Assembly (NCBI GenBank): GCA_000435055.1
Contig: FR879691.1
Location: forward strand, 20,442-33,633
Direction of reading: 5' to 3'
Source of the DNA: Clostridium sp. CAG:138
GTDB lineage: Bacteria; Bacillota; Clostridia; Christensenellales; CAG-138
DNA: 13,192 bases
The notes beneath the pieces were generated by a model, which saw only the letters and a program-made list of their open reading frames with translations, searched no databases and was not told where the DNA came from. This document shows, piece after piece, positions 7,769-13,192 of the stretch (the first letter of the stretch is position 1; each line of letters opens with the position of its first letter). A program made the translations under genes and the position numbers.

Positions 7769-8317
7769 ATGAAATCGCAATCACATCCTTTCAAGCATCT
7801 CCGCACGGTTTTGCGGCATCGCCGTGCGGTGTTCCGCCATTGCGTTTTGGCAGGCATACCGTGGCAGGGAATCAAACATGACTTGTCAAAATTTTCGCCC
7901 TCGGAATTTATTCCGAGCGCAAGGCATTATGACGGGACACGCAGCCCGAACGAACTTGAACGCGCAGAATACGGCTGCTCATTTGCGTGGATGCACCATA
8001 AGGGGCGCAACAAGCACCATTTTGAGTACTGGACGGATTACAGCCCGATAACAAAGCGCATGTCTCCGGTTAAAATGCCGCTTCGGTATGTTGTTGAAAT
8101 GTTCTGTGACAGAGTGGGGGCGTGCAAAACCTATAAGGGGAAAGCGTACACTTCGAGCGACCCGTACGATTATTTTATGCGCGGGAACGCAAAAAACGCA
8201 ATGCACCCGGAAACGGCGGCTTTGCTTGAAAAACTGCTTGTGATGCTTCGTGACGACGGGGAGAAAAAAGTTTTCCGCTACATTCGAAAAGAACTGATGA
8301 AGAAACGGGACTATTGA
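7769..8317 (+). CDS. DUF5662-type protein of unknown function
   Basis: This 182-residue cytoplasmic protein begins 28 nt after the transporter with GAGGGG upstream. It resembles what I recall of DUF5662, a Clostridia-rich family sometimes mislabelled as catalase. Its most striking features are paired polar motifs: KHDLSKFSPSEF (H37, D38), GTRSPNE (56-62), WMHHKGRNKHHFEYW (H76, H77, H83, H84), then MPLRYVVEMFCDR and a C-terminal HPETAALLEKLL. The clustered His and Asp residues recall metal sites of HD-type phosphohydrolases, but no full HD signature is present, so hydrolase activity is only a guess. There is no signal peptide or membrane segment. Codon use matches its neighbours. It is the last gene of the tight run, and a 248-nt gap with its own promoter candidate follows. 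Confidence 0.8.
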   Translation: MKSQSHPFKHLRTVLRHRRAVFRHCVLAGIPWQGIKHDLSKFSPSEFIPSARHYDGTRSPNELERAEYGCSFAWMHHKGRNKHHFEYWTDYSPITKRMSPVKMPLRYVVEMFCDRVGACKTYKGKAYTSSDPYDYFMRGNAKNAMHPETAALLEKLLVMLRDDGEKKVFRYIRKELMKKRDY

Positions 8318-8349
8318 ACGGCGAAAGCATGATTTTAAATATCTGTACA

Positions 8350-8387
8350 CAATTTGCCGCAAAGAATTCGTAAAAATTAGCAATTTG
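8350..8387. repeat. Direct repeat CAATTTG upstream of the lipoprotein promoter
   Basis: CAATTTG occurs at 8350-8356 and again at 8381-8387, 31 bp apart (about three helical turns), just upstream of the promoter candidate at 8392. The spacing would suit a DNA-binding regulator, but two 7-mers can arise by chance. Confidence 0.3.
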
Positions 8388-8391
8388 GGGC

Positions 8392-8421
8392 TTGCGGTTC
8401 GGCGGGCATATGTGCTATTAT
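8392..8421 (+). promoter_or_regulatory. Candidate sigma-A promoter for the lipoprotein gene
   Basis: TTGCGG (8392-8397) and TATTAT (8416-8421) are separated by 18 bp, and the -10 box is preceded by TG one base away (extended -10, TGCTATTAT). The -10 matches 5 of 6 consensus bases; the -35 only about half. Transcription would start near 8428, giving a leader of about 138 nt. Confidence 0.5.
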
Positions 8422-8425
8422 TAAA

Positions 8426-8536
8426 CCGACGGAAAGCAAAGCCGAAGGGCTGAGCTTCCCGGAAAAATACAAGCTGCGGACTTCTGCCGCATTTCAGTCG
8501 AAATTCAGGAACATGCTTTCCGAATGCGCGGAATGC
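8426..8536 (+). other. Folded 5' leader of the lipoprotein gene (three stem-loops)
   Basis: Three hairpins can be drawn. The first spans 8426-8462: CCG pairs with CGG, then GGAA-A-GC with GCTTCC (one bulged A), then AGCC with GGCT around loop GAAG. The second is TGCGG (8475-8479) with CCGCA (8487-8491). The third spans 8515-8536: TTCCG with CGGAA, plus two outer GC pairs across a T-T mismatch. It ends 17 nt before the SD. I do not recognise a known riboswitch class. It may be a cis-acting regulator or simply a stabilising leader. Confidence 0.4.
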
Positions 8537-8565
8537 TGCGGCCCGAAAGAGTGAAAGGAAAAAAC

Positions 8566-9270
8566 ATGAAAAAATATTCCAAAATCGCAAGAATCGCCGC
8601 GTTCGCGCTGGCAGTCGTGATGCTGTTCGCCTTTGCGGGCTGCAGCGGCAAAAAGGATAACAACAACAAGAACAACGGCAGCGGCAACAACGGCGGCGGC
8701 AGCGGCGAAAACAGAACCGCTCCCTCCAACACGCCCGTTCCTGCGCCTTCAACAAAAACTCCTCAGATGAACGATGATATGAAATCCCTTAACGAGCTCT
8801 TTGTCGGAATTCAGGCGGGAACGACCCCGATCACCGGCATTACGGTTAAAACAAGCTATTCAAATCCCAACGGCAACCCTCTGGAGTTTGATGCTGCAAA
8901 TATCCCTGCGGAGCAGCAGGAGCTTTACAACAAAATAATCGATTTCATTAAGGGCGTTAAAATCAGTTTTTCGGCCTGCAATTGGGACAAGTTCCTGAAC
9001 GTGATCGGTGCGGCACCGGAAAGAAAAACCAATGAAGCCGCATTGACAACGACGATGGTCGAGAAGGGTTCGGACAGCGTTATCTACATCAAAACCGAAA
9101 GTCAGACCCTTGCATTGACTTTCATCAACGACGGTACGATTCTCCTTGCCGGATGCACCTTTGATGCGGGTGCGGCGGAAGGCAAAATCACTCCCTCCGC
9201 AACCCTTATCTGCAGCAGCTTCGACATGAATTATACAATGCAGCTGCGCAGCCTGTTCGGAGTGAAGTAA
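8566..9270 (+). CDS. Putative lipoprotein, function unknown
   Basis: The ATG at 8566 has AAAGGA 6 nt upstream; an ATG at 8524 in the same frame lacks a site. The 234-residue product starts with a basic stretch (MKKYSKIARI), a hydrophobic core and FAFAGC, a lipobox-like site with Cys26 as the predicted lipid anchor (F rather than L at -3). It is therefore probably exported and anchored on the outer face of the membrane. A flexible linker of about 45 residues follows, first rich in N, G, S and K, then in P and T. The rest (about 75-234) is an apparent globular domain with GITVKTSYSNPNG, NWDKFLNVIG and TLALTFINDGTILLAGC, which I do not recognise. It has its own promoter candidate, folded leader and terminator-like hairpin, so it is probably transcribed alone. 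Confidence 0.75.
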   Translation: MKKYSKIARIAAFALAVVMLFAFAGCSGKKDNNNKNNGSGNNGGGSGENRTAPSNTPVPAPSTKTPQMNDDMKSLNELFVGIQAGTTPITGITVKTSYSNPNGNPLEFDAANIPAEQQELYNKIIDFIKGVKISFSACNWDKFLNVIGAAPERKTNEAALTTTMVEKGSDSVIYIKTESQTLALTFINDGTILLAGCTFDAGAAEGKITPSATLICSSFDMNYTMQLRSLFGVK

Positions 9271-9312
9271 AACATCCGGGTTGAAGGCCGGCAGTCGGAT
9301 AAAGTATATGAA

Positions 9313-9355
9313 AACCCGCTCCGCATGTTTCATGTGTTGGGAGCGGGTTCTTATA
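9313..9355. terminator. Terminator-like hairpin after the lipoprotein gene, possibly bidirectional
   Basis: AACCCGCTCC (9313-9322) pairs perfectly with GGAGCGGGTT (9340-9349), a 10-bp GC-rich stem starting 42 nt after the lipoprotein stop. On the + strand it is followed by CTTATATT, a weak T tail. On the - strand the stem runs directly into TTTT. The loop holds CATG-TTT-CATG, able to form a small inner stem. Confidence 0.7.
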
Positions 9356-9468
9356 TTAAAAATGACGTTTGACCGAAACGCAGCCCAAACCGGCACAGCC
9401 TGTTCGGAAATATTGAATGCGTGCATTGATAACGGGGGTACTGTGCATTAAAAAGCAATGAAGGTAAT

Positions 9469-10065
9469 ATGAATTTTGAAATATCTTTTGACTTTATAAT
9501 TTTTGAAACCGAACGTCTGCTGCTGCGCGAATTCAACGCCGATGACGTCGACGCGGTATATGCCTATGCGGGCGATGCGGAGAATACAATTTACATGGAC
9601 TGGGGTCCCGCAAGCCGTGAGGAGGTTCGGAATTTCGTTCAATCCCGCCTTGCACAGCAGATAACGGAACCGCGGCGCATTTTTGATTTTGCCGTTTGCA
9701 TCAAGGCGACGGGCCGGCTTATCGGCAGTATGGGCTTGTTTTTGGGCGATGACGGGCAGCAGGCGGAACTCGGCTACACGATTAACAAAGCATTTTGGGG
9801 CAAGGGATATGCCTCCGAAGCAGCGAAGGGAATGCTTCAATTCGGCTTCATGAACCTTAATCTGCACCGCATAAGCGCAAGGTGCGACAGCATGAACACT
9901 GCCTCGGAACGAGTTATGCAGCGTCTCGGAATGCGATTCGAGGGCGAAGCGAAGTCCGCCGAATACGTGAGAGTACGCGCGCGACGGCAGTGGCGCAGCG
10001 TAAAGCACTATGCAATGCTGCAAAAAGAGTTCCTGAATCGAATGATCGACGGGGAAGATGTTTGA
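9469..10065 (+). CDS. GNAT family N-acetyltransferase, RimJ/RimL type
   Basis: The enzyme would transfer an acetyl group from acetyl-CoA to an amine, perhaps a protein N-terminus or a small molecule. The 198-residue protein has the family opening ETERLLLREF (13-22), the central strand FDFAVCIKATGRLIGSMGL, then ELGYTINKAFWGKGYASEA, in which WGKGYA (110-115) is the acetyl-CoA pyrophosphate loop. It is followed by LNLHRISARCDSMNTASERVMQRLGM, the usual GNAT C-terminal motif. The closing HYAMLQKEF corresponds to the Y-x-[IM]-L-x-x-E/D-[WF] end of RimJ/RimL proteins. GAAGG at 9460-9464 lies 4 nt before the ATG. It is flanked by the lipoprotein terminator and a weak terminator candidate, so it may be a single-gene unit. 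Its substrate cannot be deduced. Confidence 0.93.
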   Translation: MNFEISFDFIIFETERLLLREFNADDVDAVYAYAGDAENTIYMDWGPASREEVRNFVQSRLAQQITEPRRIFDFAVCIKATGRLIGSMGLFLGDDGQQAELGYTINKAFWGKGYASEAAKGMLQFGFMNLNLHRISARCDSMNTASERVMQRLGMRFEGEAKSAEYVRVRARRQWRSVKHYAMLQKEFLNRMIDGEDV

Positions 10066-10104
10066 CTCGGCCGTGACTGAAAAACGCCCTGCATGTGTGC
10101 ATTA

Positions 10105-10141
10105 TGCGGCTATATTTTATATTTGACCGCAAAGGCTTTTT
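10105..10141 (+). terminator. Weak terminator candidate after the acetyltransferase gene
   Basis: TGCGG (10105-10109) pairs with CCGCA (10127-10131). Inside, ATAT pairs with ATAT around TTT, beyond an uneven internal loop. Five T residues (10137-10141) follow after a 5-nt gap. The stem is short and AT-rich in its upper part, so efficiency is doubtful. Confidence 0.3.
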
Positions 10142-10188
10142 AATGCGTAAAAAAGCAGCTTGTTTTGACAAAAACATCCTAAATATAT

Positions 10189-10217
10189 TTGCAACCGCGG
10201 CTGCAACAGGCTACAAT
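10189..10217 (+). promoter_or_regulatory. Candidate sigma-A promoter for the aminotransferase gene
   Basis: TTGCAA (10189-10194) and TACAAT (10212-10217) are separated by exactly 17 bp and match consensus at 4 and 5 of 6 positions. The start would be near 10224, leaving a leader of about 180 nt. Confidence 0.5.
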
Positions 10218-10267
10218 GTAACCATGGAAAACGTGCGCACAGGGTCTTGTGGACGGCGAATGCGGGC

Positions 10268-10375
10268 GGTTTCGAATATATTTTTGCACAAAGGTGCGTT
10301 TCACGGGTTTCAAAACGGAGCGCTGCGGCAGCGGACACGGCGCAGAGAACTCCGCAGAAACCGAATTTGATTTTT
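10268..10375 (+). other. Folded leader of the aminotransferase gene with two competing pairing partners
   Basis: The main fold spans 10306-10362: GGTTTC (10306-10311) with GAAACC (10357-10362), then CGGAG (10316-10320) with CTCCG (10350-10354), enclosing the hairpin CGCTG/CAGCG (10321-10333). A second GGTTTC at 10268-10273 could take the same GAAACC instead, and GCAC-AAAG-GTGC forms a small hairpin between them. A T5 run lies at 10371-10375, 8 nt after the main stem. The arrangement looks like an attenuator or switch, but I match no known class. Confidence 0.4.
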
Positions 10376-10390
10376 CCGCACGGATTTTCA

Positions 10391-10396
10391 AGGAGG
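10391..10396 (+). promoter_or_regulatory. Ribosome binding site that sets the aminotransferase start
   Basis: A full-consensus AGGAGG lies 8 nt before the ATG at 10405, ruling in that start over the upstream ATG at 10249. Confidence 0.85.
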
Positions 10397-10404
10397 ATTA
10401 TATT

Positions 10405-11595
10405 ATGCAGACAGCAAACCGTATGCAGGGCGTTTCAGGCAGCGCGATCAGGGAGCTTTTCAAGCTTCTGGGTGATCCGAACATCATCTCTTTCGGCGGC
10501 GGCAATCCCGCGAAAGAGTGCTTCCCGAAGGAAGAGATCCGCACAATTACCGATGAGCTGCTCAGAGATAAATCCGATATTTTGCTTCAGTACGGTGCGA
10601 CCGAAGGCTATCTGCCGCTGCGCCGCGCATATCTCGACAGCATTCTTCCCGACAGCGGGCTGCACGGCGAGCTTGACAATGTTCTTTCGCTGACCGGTTC
10701 GATGCAGGGGCTTGATCTTATTTGCAAAACCGTCATAAATCCCGGTGATGTTGTGCTTGTTGAAGAGCCGAGTTTTCTCGGTGCGCTGCAAACTTTCCAT
10801 GTTGCGCAGGCGAAGCTTGTCACCGTTCCTCTTCATCCGGACGGAATTCACATCGATGAGCTTGAGGCGGTCGTTCGTGAACACAAGCCCGTGATGTTTT
10901 ACACAATTCCCACCTTCCAGAACCCCACAAGCTGGGTTTCCGGCGTTGAAGTGCGCAGGCGCATTGCGGAGCTTGCTGCCGAGTTTGACATGCTCGTAAT
11001 CGAGGATGACCCCTATGCCGCGCTCCGTTTTTCCGGCGAAAAGCTGCCCACAATCAAAAGCTTTGACATGAGCGATAATGTTATCGTTCTGACCAGTTTT
11101 TCAAAAACGATTTCCCCCGGTCTGCGCGTTGCGCTCTGCTTCGGCAACAAGGATCTCATCCGCAAAATGACGATAGCAAAACAGGGCAGCGATACTCACT
11201 CGCCGAACCTTAATCAGGCAATCGTTGCCGAATACATCAATCGCGGCTTTATGCCGAAACATATAGAGCATATATCGGGCGTTTATTCCCGCTCAGCCCG
11301 CATTATGACCGATGCGATGGCTGAGCATTTCCCCGAATGGGTTCACTTTGAGCAGCCCGTCGGCGGTCTGTTCATCTGGTGCACCCTTCCCGAGGGCTGG
11401 GATGCAAACGAAATCTTCAAGCGTGCGGTCGAGCGCAAAGTTGCGTTCGTTCCCGGTGCGCCTTTCTTCACAACCCCGGGCAAAGGTCAGAACACCTTCC
11501 GCCTGAACTTCTCCGCAGAGCCCGAGGAGCGCATTCGCGAGGGCATAAAGCGGTTGGGCGACCTTCTTAAGGAAATGGCGGAAGAACAGAAATAA
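10405..11595 (+). CDS. PLP-dependent aminotransferase, class I/II fold (LysN/aromatic aminotransferase-like)
   Basis: The enzyme moves an amino group between an amino acid and a 2-oxo acid using pyridoxal phosphate. From 10405 it has 396 residues, the normal size. It opens with SGSAIRELFKLLGDPNIISFGGGNP, typical of 2-aminoadipate or multi-substrate aminotransferases. Other marks are YGATEGYLPLR, FYTIPTFQNPT (N173), VIEDDPYAALRF (D201, Y204; D201 is the likely PLP-nitrogen partner), SFSKTISPGLR (K234, the likely Schiff-base lysine) and NTFRLNFS (R366, which would bind the substrate carboxylate). No N-terminal GntR-type DNA-binding domain is present, so it is not a MocR regulator. The exact substrate (2-aminoadipate, aromatic or branched-chain) is not visible. 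It has its own promoter candidate and leader; tyrS begins 49 nt later, so the two may share a transcript. Confidence 0.93.
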   Translation: MQTANRMQGVSGSAIRELFKLLGDPNIISFGGGNPAKECFPKEEIRTITDELLRDKSDILLQYGATEGYLPLRRAYLDSILPDSGLHGELDNVLSLTGSMQGLDLICKTVINPGDVVLVEEPSFLGALQTFHVAQAKLVTVPLHPDGIHIDELEAVVREHKPVMFYTIPTFQNPTSWVSGVEVRRRIAELAAEFDMLVIEDDPYAALRFSGEKLPTIKSFDMSDNVIVLTSFSKTISPGLRVALCFGNKDLIRKMTIAKQGSDTHSPNLNQAIVAEYINRGFMPKHIEHISGVYSRSARIMTDAMAEHFPEWVHFEQPVGGLFIWCTLPEGWDANEIFKRAVERKVAFVPGAPFFTTPGKGQNTFRLNFSAEPEERIREGIKRLGDLLKEMAEEQK

Positions 11596-11597
11596 AA

Positions 11598-11631
11598 TTC
11601 GGTTCAAAAACCACCAAATCCACCGAAAGGA
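11598..11631 (+). promoter_or_regulatory. Unusual tyrS ribosome binding region
   Basis: GAAAGGA (11625-11631) is the only SD-like site, but it ends 13 nt before the ATG at 11645, longer than usual. Its first bases also lie in an inverted repeat, TTCGGT (11598-11603) with ACCGAA (11622-11627), so a hairpin could partly cover it. No alternative in-frame start codon lies at normal spacing. Confidence 0.4.
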
Positions 11632-11644
11632 TAATTTATATAAA

Positions 11645-12991
11645 ATGGAGAACAACGAAATTGCCGCAAACGGCATGATTTCAGAAAATACAGAAAATAC
11701 AGAGAATACAGAGAATACAGAGAACAAATGCGCCGAAAAAACAAACGGGGTTGCAGGCCCCGGGCGCAATGCATACGATGTTCTGAACGAGCGCGGATTC
11801 CTTAAACAGTGCTCACACCCGGAGGAGCTTCGCGAACTTCTCGGCAAAGAAAAGCTGACGTTTTACATCGGCTTTGATCCCACGGCGGAAAGTCTCACCG
11901 TCGGTCACTATGTTGCAATGTGCGTTATGGCGCATATGCAGAAATGCGGGCATCATCCCATCGTGCTTCTCGGCGGAGGCACGGCAATGATTGCCGATCC
12001 GTCCGGAAAGACGGAGCTGCGCAAACTGCTCAGCGTTGAAGAGCTTGACAACAATGTTGCCGGCATCAAAAAACAAATGGAGCGGTTGGTTCGCTTCGAC
12101 GGAGAAAACGGTGCTGTTATCGTGAACAATGCGGACTGGCTCCGAAACCTCAACTTCATGGATTTCATGCGCGATATCGCCGTGCATTTCTCCGTGAACG
12201 AAATGCTTCGTGCGGAATGTTACAAACAGCGTTTCGAACGCGGGCTGACCTTCTTCGAATTCAGCTACATGCTTATGCAGAGCTATGACTTCCTCTGCCT
12301 GAACCGCAAATACGGCTGCGAGCTTGAAATGGGCGGCGACGATCAGTGGAGCAATATCCTCGGCGGTGCGGATCTTATCCGCCGCAAGGAACGCAAGCGT
12401 GCATACGCTCTTACGACCCGCCTTTTGACTACGGCGGACGGCAAGAAGATGGGCAAAACCGAAAAGGGTGCCGTATGGCTTTCCAAAGAGCGCACAAGTG
12501 TGTATGATTTTTACCAGTACTTCCGCAATGTTAACGATGCGGATGTTAAAACCTGCCTGAGTCTGCTGACCTTCCTGCCGATGGACGAAATCGAAGCGCT
12601 TTGTGCGGAAGGCGCAAATATCAACGAGGCAAAGCGCGTGCTTGCTTACACCGTAACAAGCCAGGTGCACGGCGAGGACGAAGCCAAAAAAGCCGAGGAA
12701 GCTGCGCTTGCGCTGTTCGGCGGCAAGGGCGACCTTACCCATATGCCCACCGTTGCGCTTTCCGATGCGGACATTGAAGAAAGCGGCATGAGCATCACGC
12801 GTCTGCTTGTGCTTGCAGGCATTGAAAAATCCAACTCTGCCGCAATAAGATCCGTTCGCGAGGGCGGCATCAGTGTTAACGACCGAAAGGTTACGGACAC
12901 AAAGGCGGTTTTGGACAGTGCCGAACTTGCGGACGGAATCATCCTTAAAAAAGGCAAAAAAACTTTTGTAAGGCTGATTCACAAGGACTGA
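11645..12991 (+). CDS. tyrS: Tyrosyl-tRNA synthetase with a repeat-bearing N-terminal extension
   Basis: TyrS charges tRNA-Tyr with tyrosine. The 448-residue frame has the class I core: FYIGFDPTAESLTVGHY, where TVGH (85-88) stands at the HIGH site (first His replaced by Thr); the tyrosine-pocket region LTFFEFSYMLMQSYDFLCL; GGDDQWSNILGG; and KMGKT (268-272) at the KMSKS site. A C-terminal S4 RNA-binding domain starts near 380 (SITRLLVLAGIEKSNSAAIR). The usual N-terminus (YDVLNERGFLKQ) begins only around residue 44, so about 40 residues are extra; they include ENT repeated four times and are probably disordered. No T-box lies in the 49-nt gap upstream. Translation initiation also looks odd, with a long SD spacing. 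If the true start were internal the core would still be intact. Confidence 0.95.
   Translation: MENNEIAANGMISENTENTENTENTENKCAEKTNGVAGPGRNAYDVLNERGFLKQCSHPEELRELLGKEKLTFYIGFDPTAESLTVGHYVAMCVMAHMQKCGHHPIVLLGGGTAMIADPSGKTELRKLLSVEELDNNVAGIKKQMERLVRFDGENGAVIVNNADWLRNLNFMDFMRDIAVHFSVNEMLRAECYKQRFERGLTFFEFSYMLMQSYDFLCLNRKYGCELEMGGDDQWSNILGGADLIRRKERKRAYALTTRLLTTADGKKMGKTEKGAVWLSKERTSVYDFYQYFRNVNDADVKTCLSLLTFLPMDEIEALCAEGANINEAKRVLAYTVTSQVHGEDEAKKAEEAALALFGGKGDLTHMPTVALSDADIEESGMSITRLLVLAGIEKSNSAAIRSVREGGISVNDRKVTDTKAVLDSAELADGIILKKGKKTFVRLIHKD
11684..11725 (+). repeat. In-frame 9-bp tandem repeat within tyrS
   Basis: About 4.7 copies of the 9-bp unit GARAATACA (R = A or G) encode ENT-ENT-ENT-ENT-EN. 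The first two copies use GAA, the later ones GAG. Because the unit is three codons long, gain or loss of copies would keep the frame. Confidence 0.9.
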
Positions 12992-13061
12992 TTCGGCGGA
13001 TTTTCAACGCCTCTGTCGGGCGCTGCACCGTAACTGATTTATAAAAATAAACATTCTTTCA

Positions 13062-13096
13062 GCGGAGTGTCCTTTGATGTTCACTGCGCACTCCGC
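13062..13096 (+). other. Inverted repeat before the YigZ-family gene
   Basis: GCGGAGTG (13062-13069) is an exact inverted match to CACTCCGC (13089-13096), with a 19-nt loop. It lies between tyrS and the next gene, ending 14 nt before the ATG. No T run follows on either strand, so it is not a standard terminator. It may be an mRNA structure or a protein-binding site. Confidence 0.45.
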
Positions 13097-13110
13097 AAAA
13101 GTAACTCGAT

Positions 13111-13192
13111 ATGGCATTGAAAGCATTCAAAACCCCTGCTGCGGCATCCGAAACGGAGTTTGTTGTTAACAAATCGCGTTTCATCGGAAGAG
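13111..13192 (+). CDS. yigZ: YigZ/IMPACT family protein, N-terminal end (continues past the window)
   Basis: Only 27 codons are visible. The residues ETEFVVNKSRFIG match the conserved N-terminal signature of the YigZ/YvyE (IMPACT) family, usually written E-x-x-x-KKSRFI. Family members are cytoplasmic proteins of about 210 residues related to eukaryotic IMPACT, which regulates the translation-control kinase GCN2; the bacterial role is poorly defined. An in-frame TAA at 13102 means the gene must start after it, and ATG 13111 is the natural choice. No clear Shine-Dalgarno precedes it, which is unusual next to the other genes here. It starts 119 nt after the tyrS stop. The assignment rests on a short but characteristic motif. 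Confidence 0.65.
   Translation, partial: MALKAFKTPAAASETEFVVNKSRFIGR

Larger units (their letters stand above)
10066..10404. other. Non-coding region between the acetyltransferase and aminotransferase genes
   Basis: These 339 nt hold no convincing gene. A weak terminator candidate (10105-10141) is followed by a short hairpin, TGTTTT-GACA-AAAACA (10161-10176), a promoter candidate (10189-10217) and a folded leader that ends at an excellent SD. The frame of the aminotransferase is open back to 10249, but those 52 extra residues look random and lack their own binding site. Confidence 0.6.

Noticed and set aside
8426..8462. CAAAGCCGAAGGGCT resembles part of the c-di-GMP-I (GEMM) riboswitch core
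   Set aside because: The preceding GGGACG segment and the partner stems are missing, and the bases are better explained by a simple hairpin.
9426..9454. TTGATA-17-TAAAAA as a promoter for the acetyltransferase gene
   Set aside because: Its start point would fall inside the SD, leaving an 8-nt leader, and the -10 match is only 4 of 6.
10165..10170. Perfect TTGACA as a -35 box
   Set aside because: No acceptable -10 hexamer lies 16-18 bp downstream; the TTGCAA/TACAAT pair further on is better.
11632..11644. AT-rich TATAAA just before tyrS as a promoter
   Set aside because: No -35-like sequence sits at the proper distance, and transcription would start inside the coding region.
11813..12982. 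Long open frame on the - strand opposite tyrS (389 codons)
   Set aside because: It shadows an intact tyrS; the encoded sequence shows no known motif and has the composition expected from reverse reading.

Overview
The window looks like a housekeeping stretch of a Clostridia-type (Firmicutes) chromosome. It opens with the last codons of yidC, followed by jag and mnmE. This yidC-jag-mnmE order is the classic Firmicutes cluster near the replication origin. All thirteen genes I can support read left to right on the + strand. Base composition and codon use look even, and I see no transposase, integrase, phage gene, CRISPR array, tRNA or rRNA. The DUF5662-type protein and the purine-rich Shine-Dalgarno (SD) sequences also fit a Clostridia host. 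I cannot name a genus.

Layout. 2-124: 3' end of yidC (membrane protein insertase). 125-420: non-coding, with a strong 15-bp stem-loop right after yidC. 421-8317: seven closely spaced genes (gaps 28-71 nt), probably one transcript: jag, mnmE, glgB (branching enzyme), a two-cluster 4Fe-4S protein with an unassigned C-terminal half, a uridine-kinase family protein, an AI-2E family membrane protein and a DUF5662-type protein. 8318-9349: a candidate promoter, a folded leader, an orphan lipoprotein gene and a terminator-like hairpin. 9469-10065: a RimJ/RimL-type GNAT acetyltransferase. 10066-10404: a weak terminator candidate, a promoter candidate and a folded leader ahead of a class I/II PLP aminotransferase (10405-11595). 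11645-12991: tyrS with an unusual repeat-bearing N-terminal extension. 13111 to the right edge: start of a YigZ/IMPACT family gene.

How the genes work together. YidC and the RNA-binding protein Jag belong to envelope biogenesis. MnmE modifies the tRNA wobble uridine, but here it is followed by glgB rather than its usual partner gene mnmG. Glycogen branching, a ferredoxin-like protein, nucleoside salvage and a membrane transporter then follow in the same direction, so the run looks like co-transcribed housekeeping genes rather than one pathway. TyrS supplies Tyr-tRNA.

No clear new multi-gene system is visible. The best leads are the folded leaders before the lipoprotein and aminotransferase genes, the uncharacterised ferredoxin-like protein, the very long charged linker of Jag, and the in-frame 9-bp tandem repeat in tyrS.
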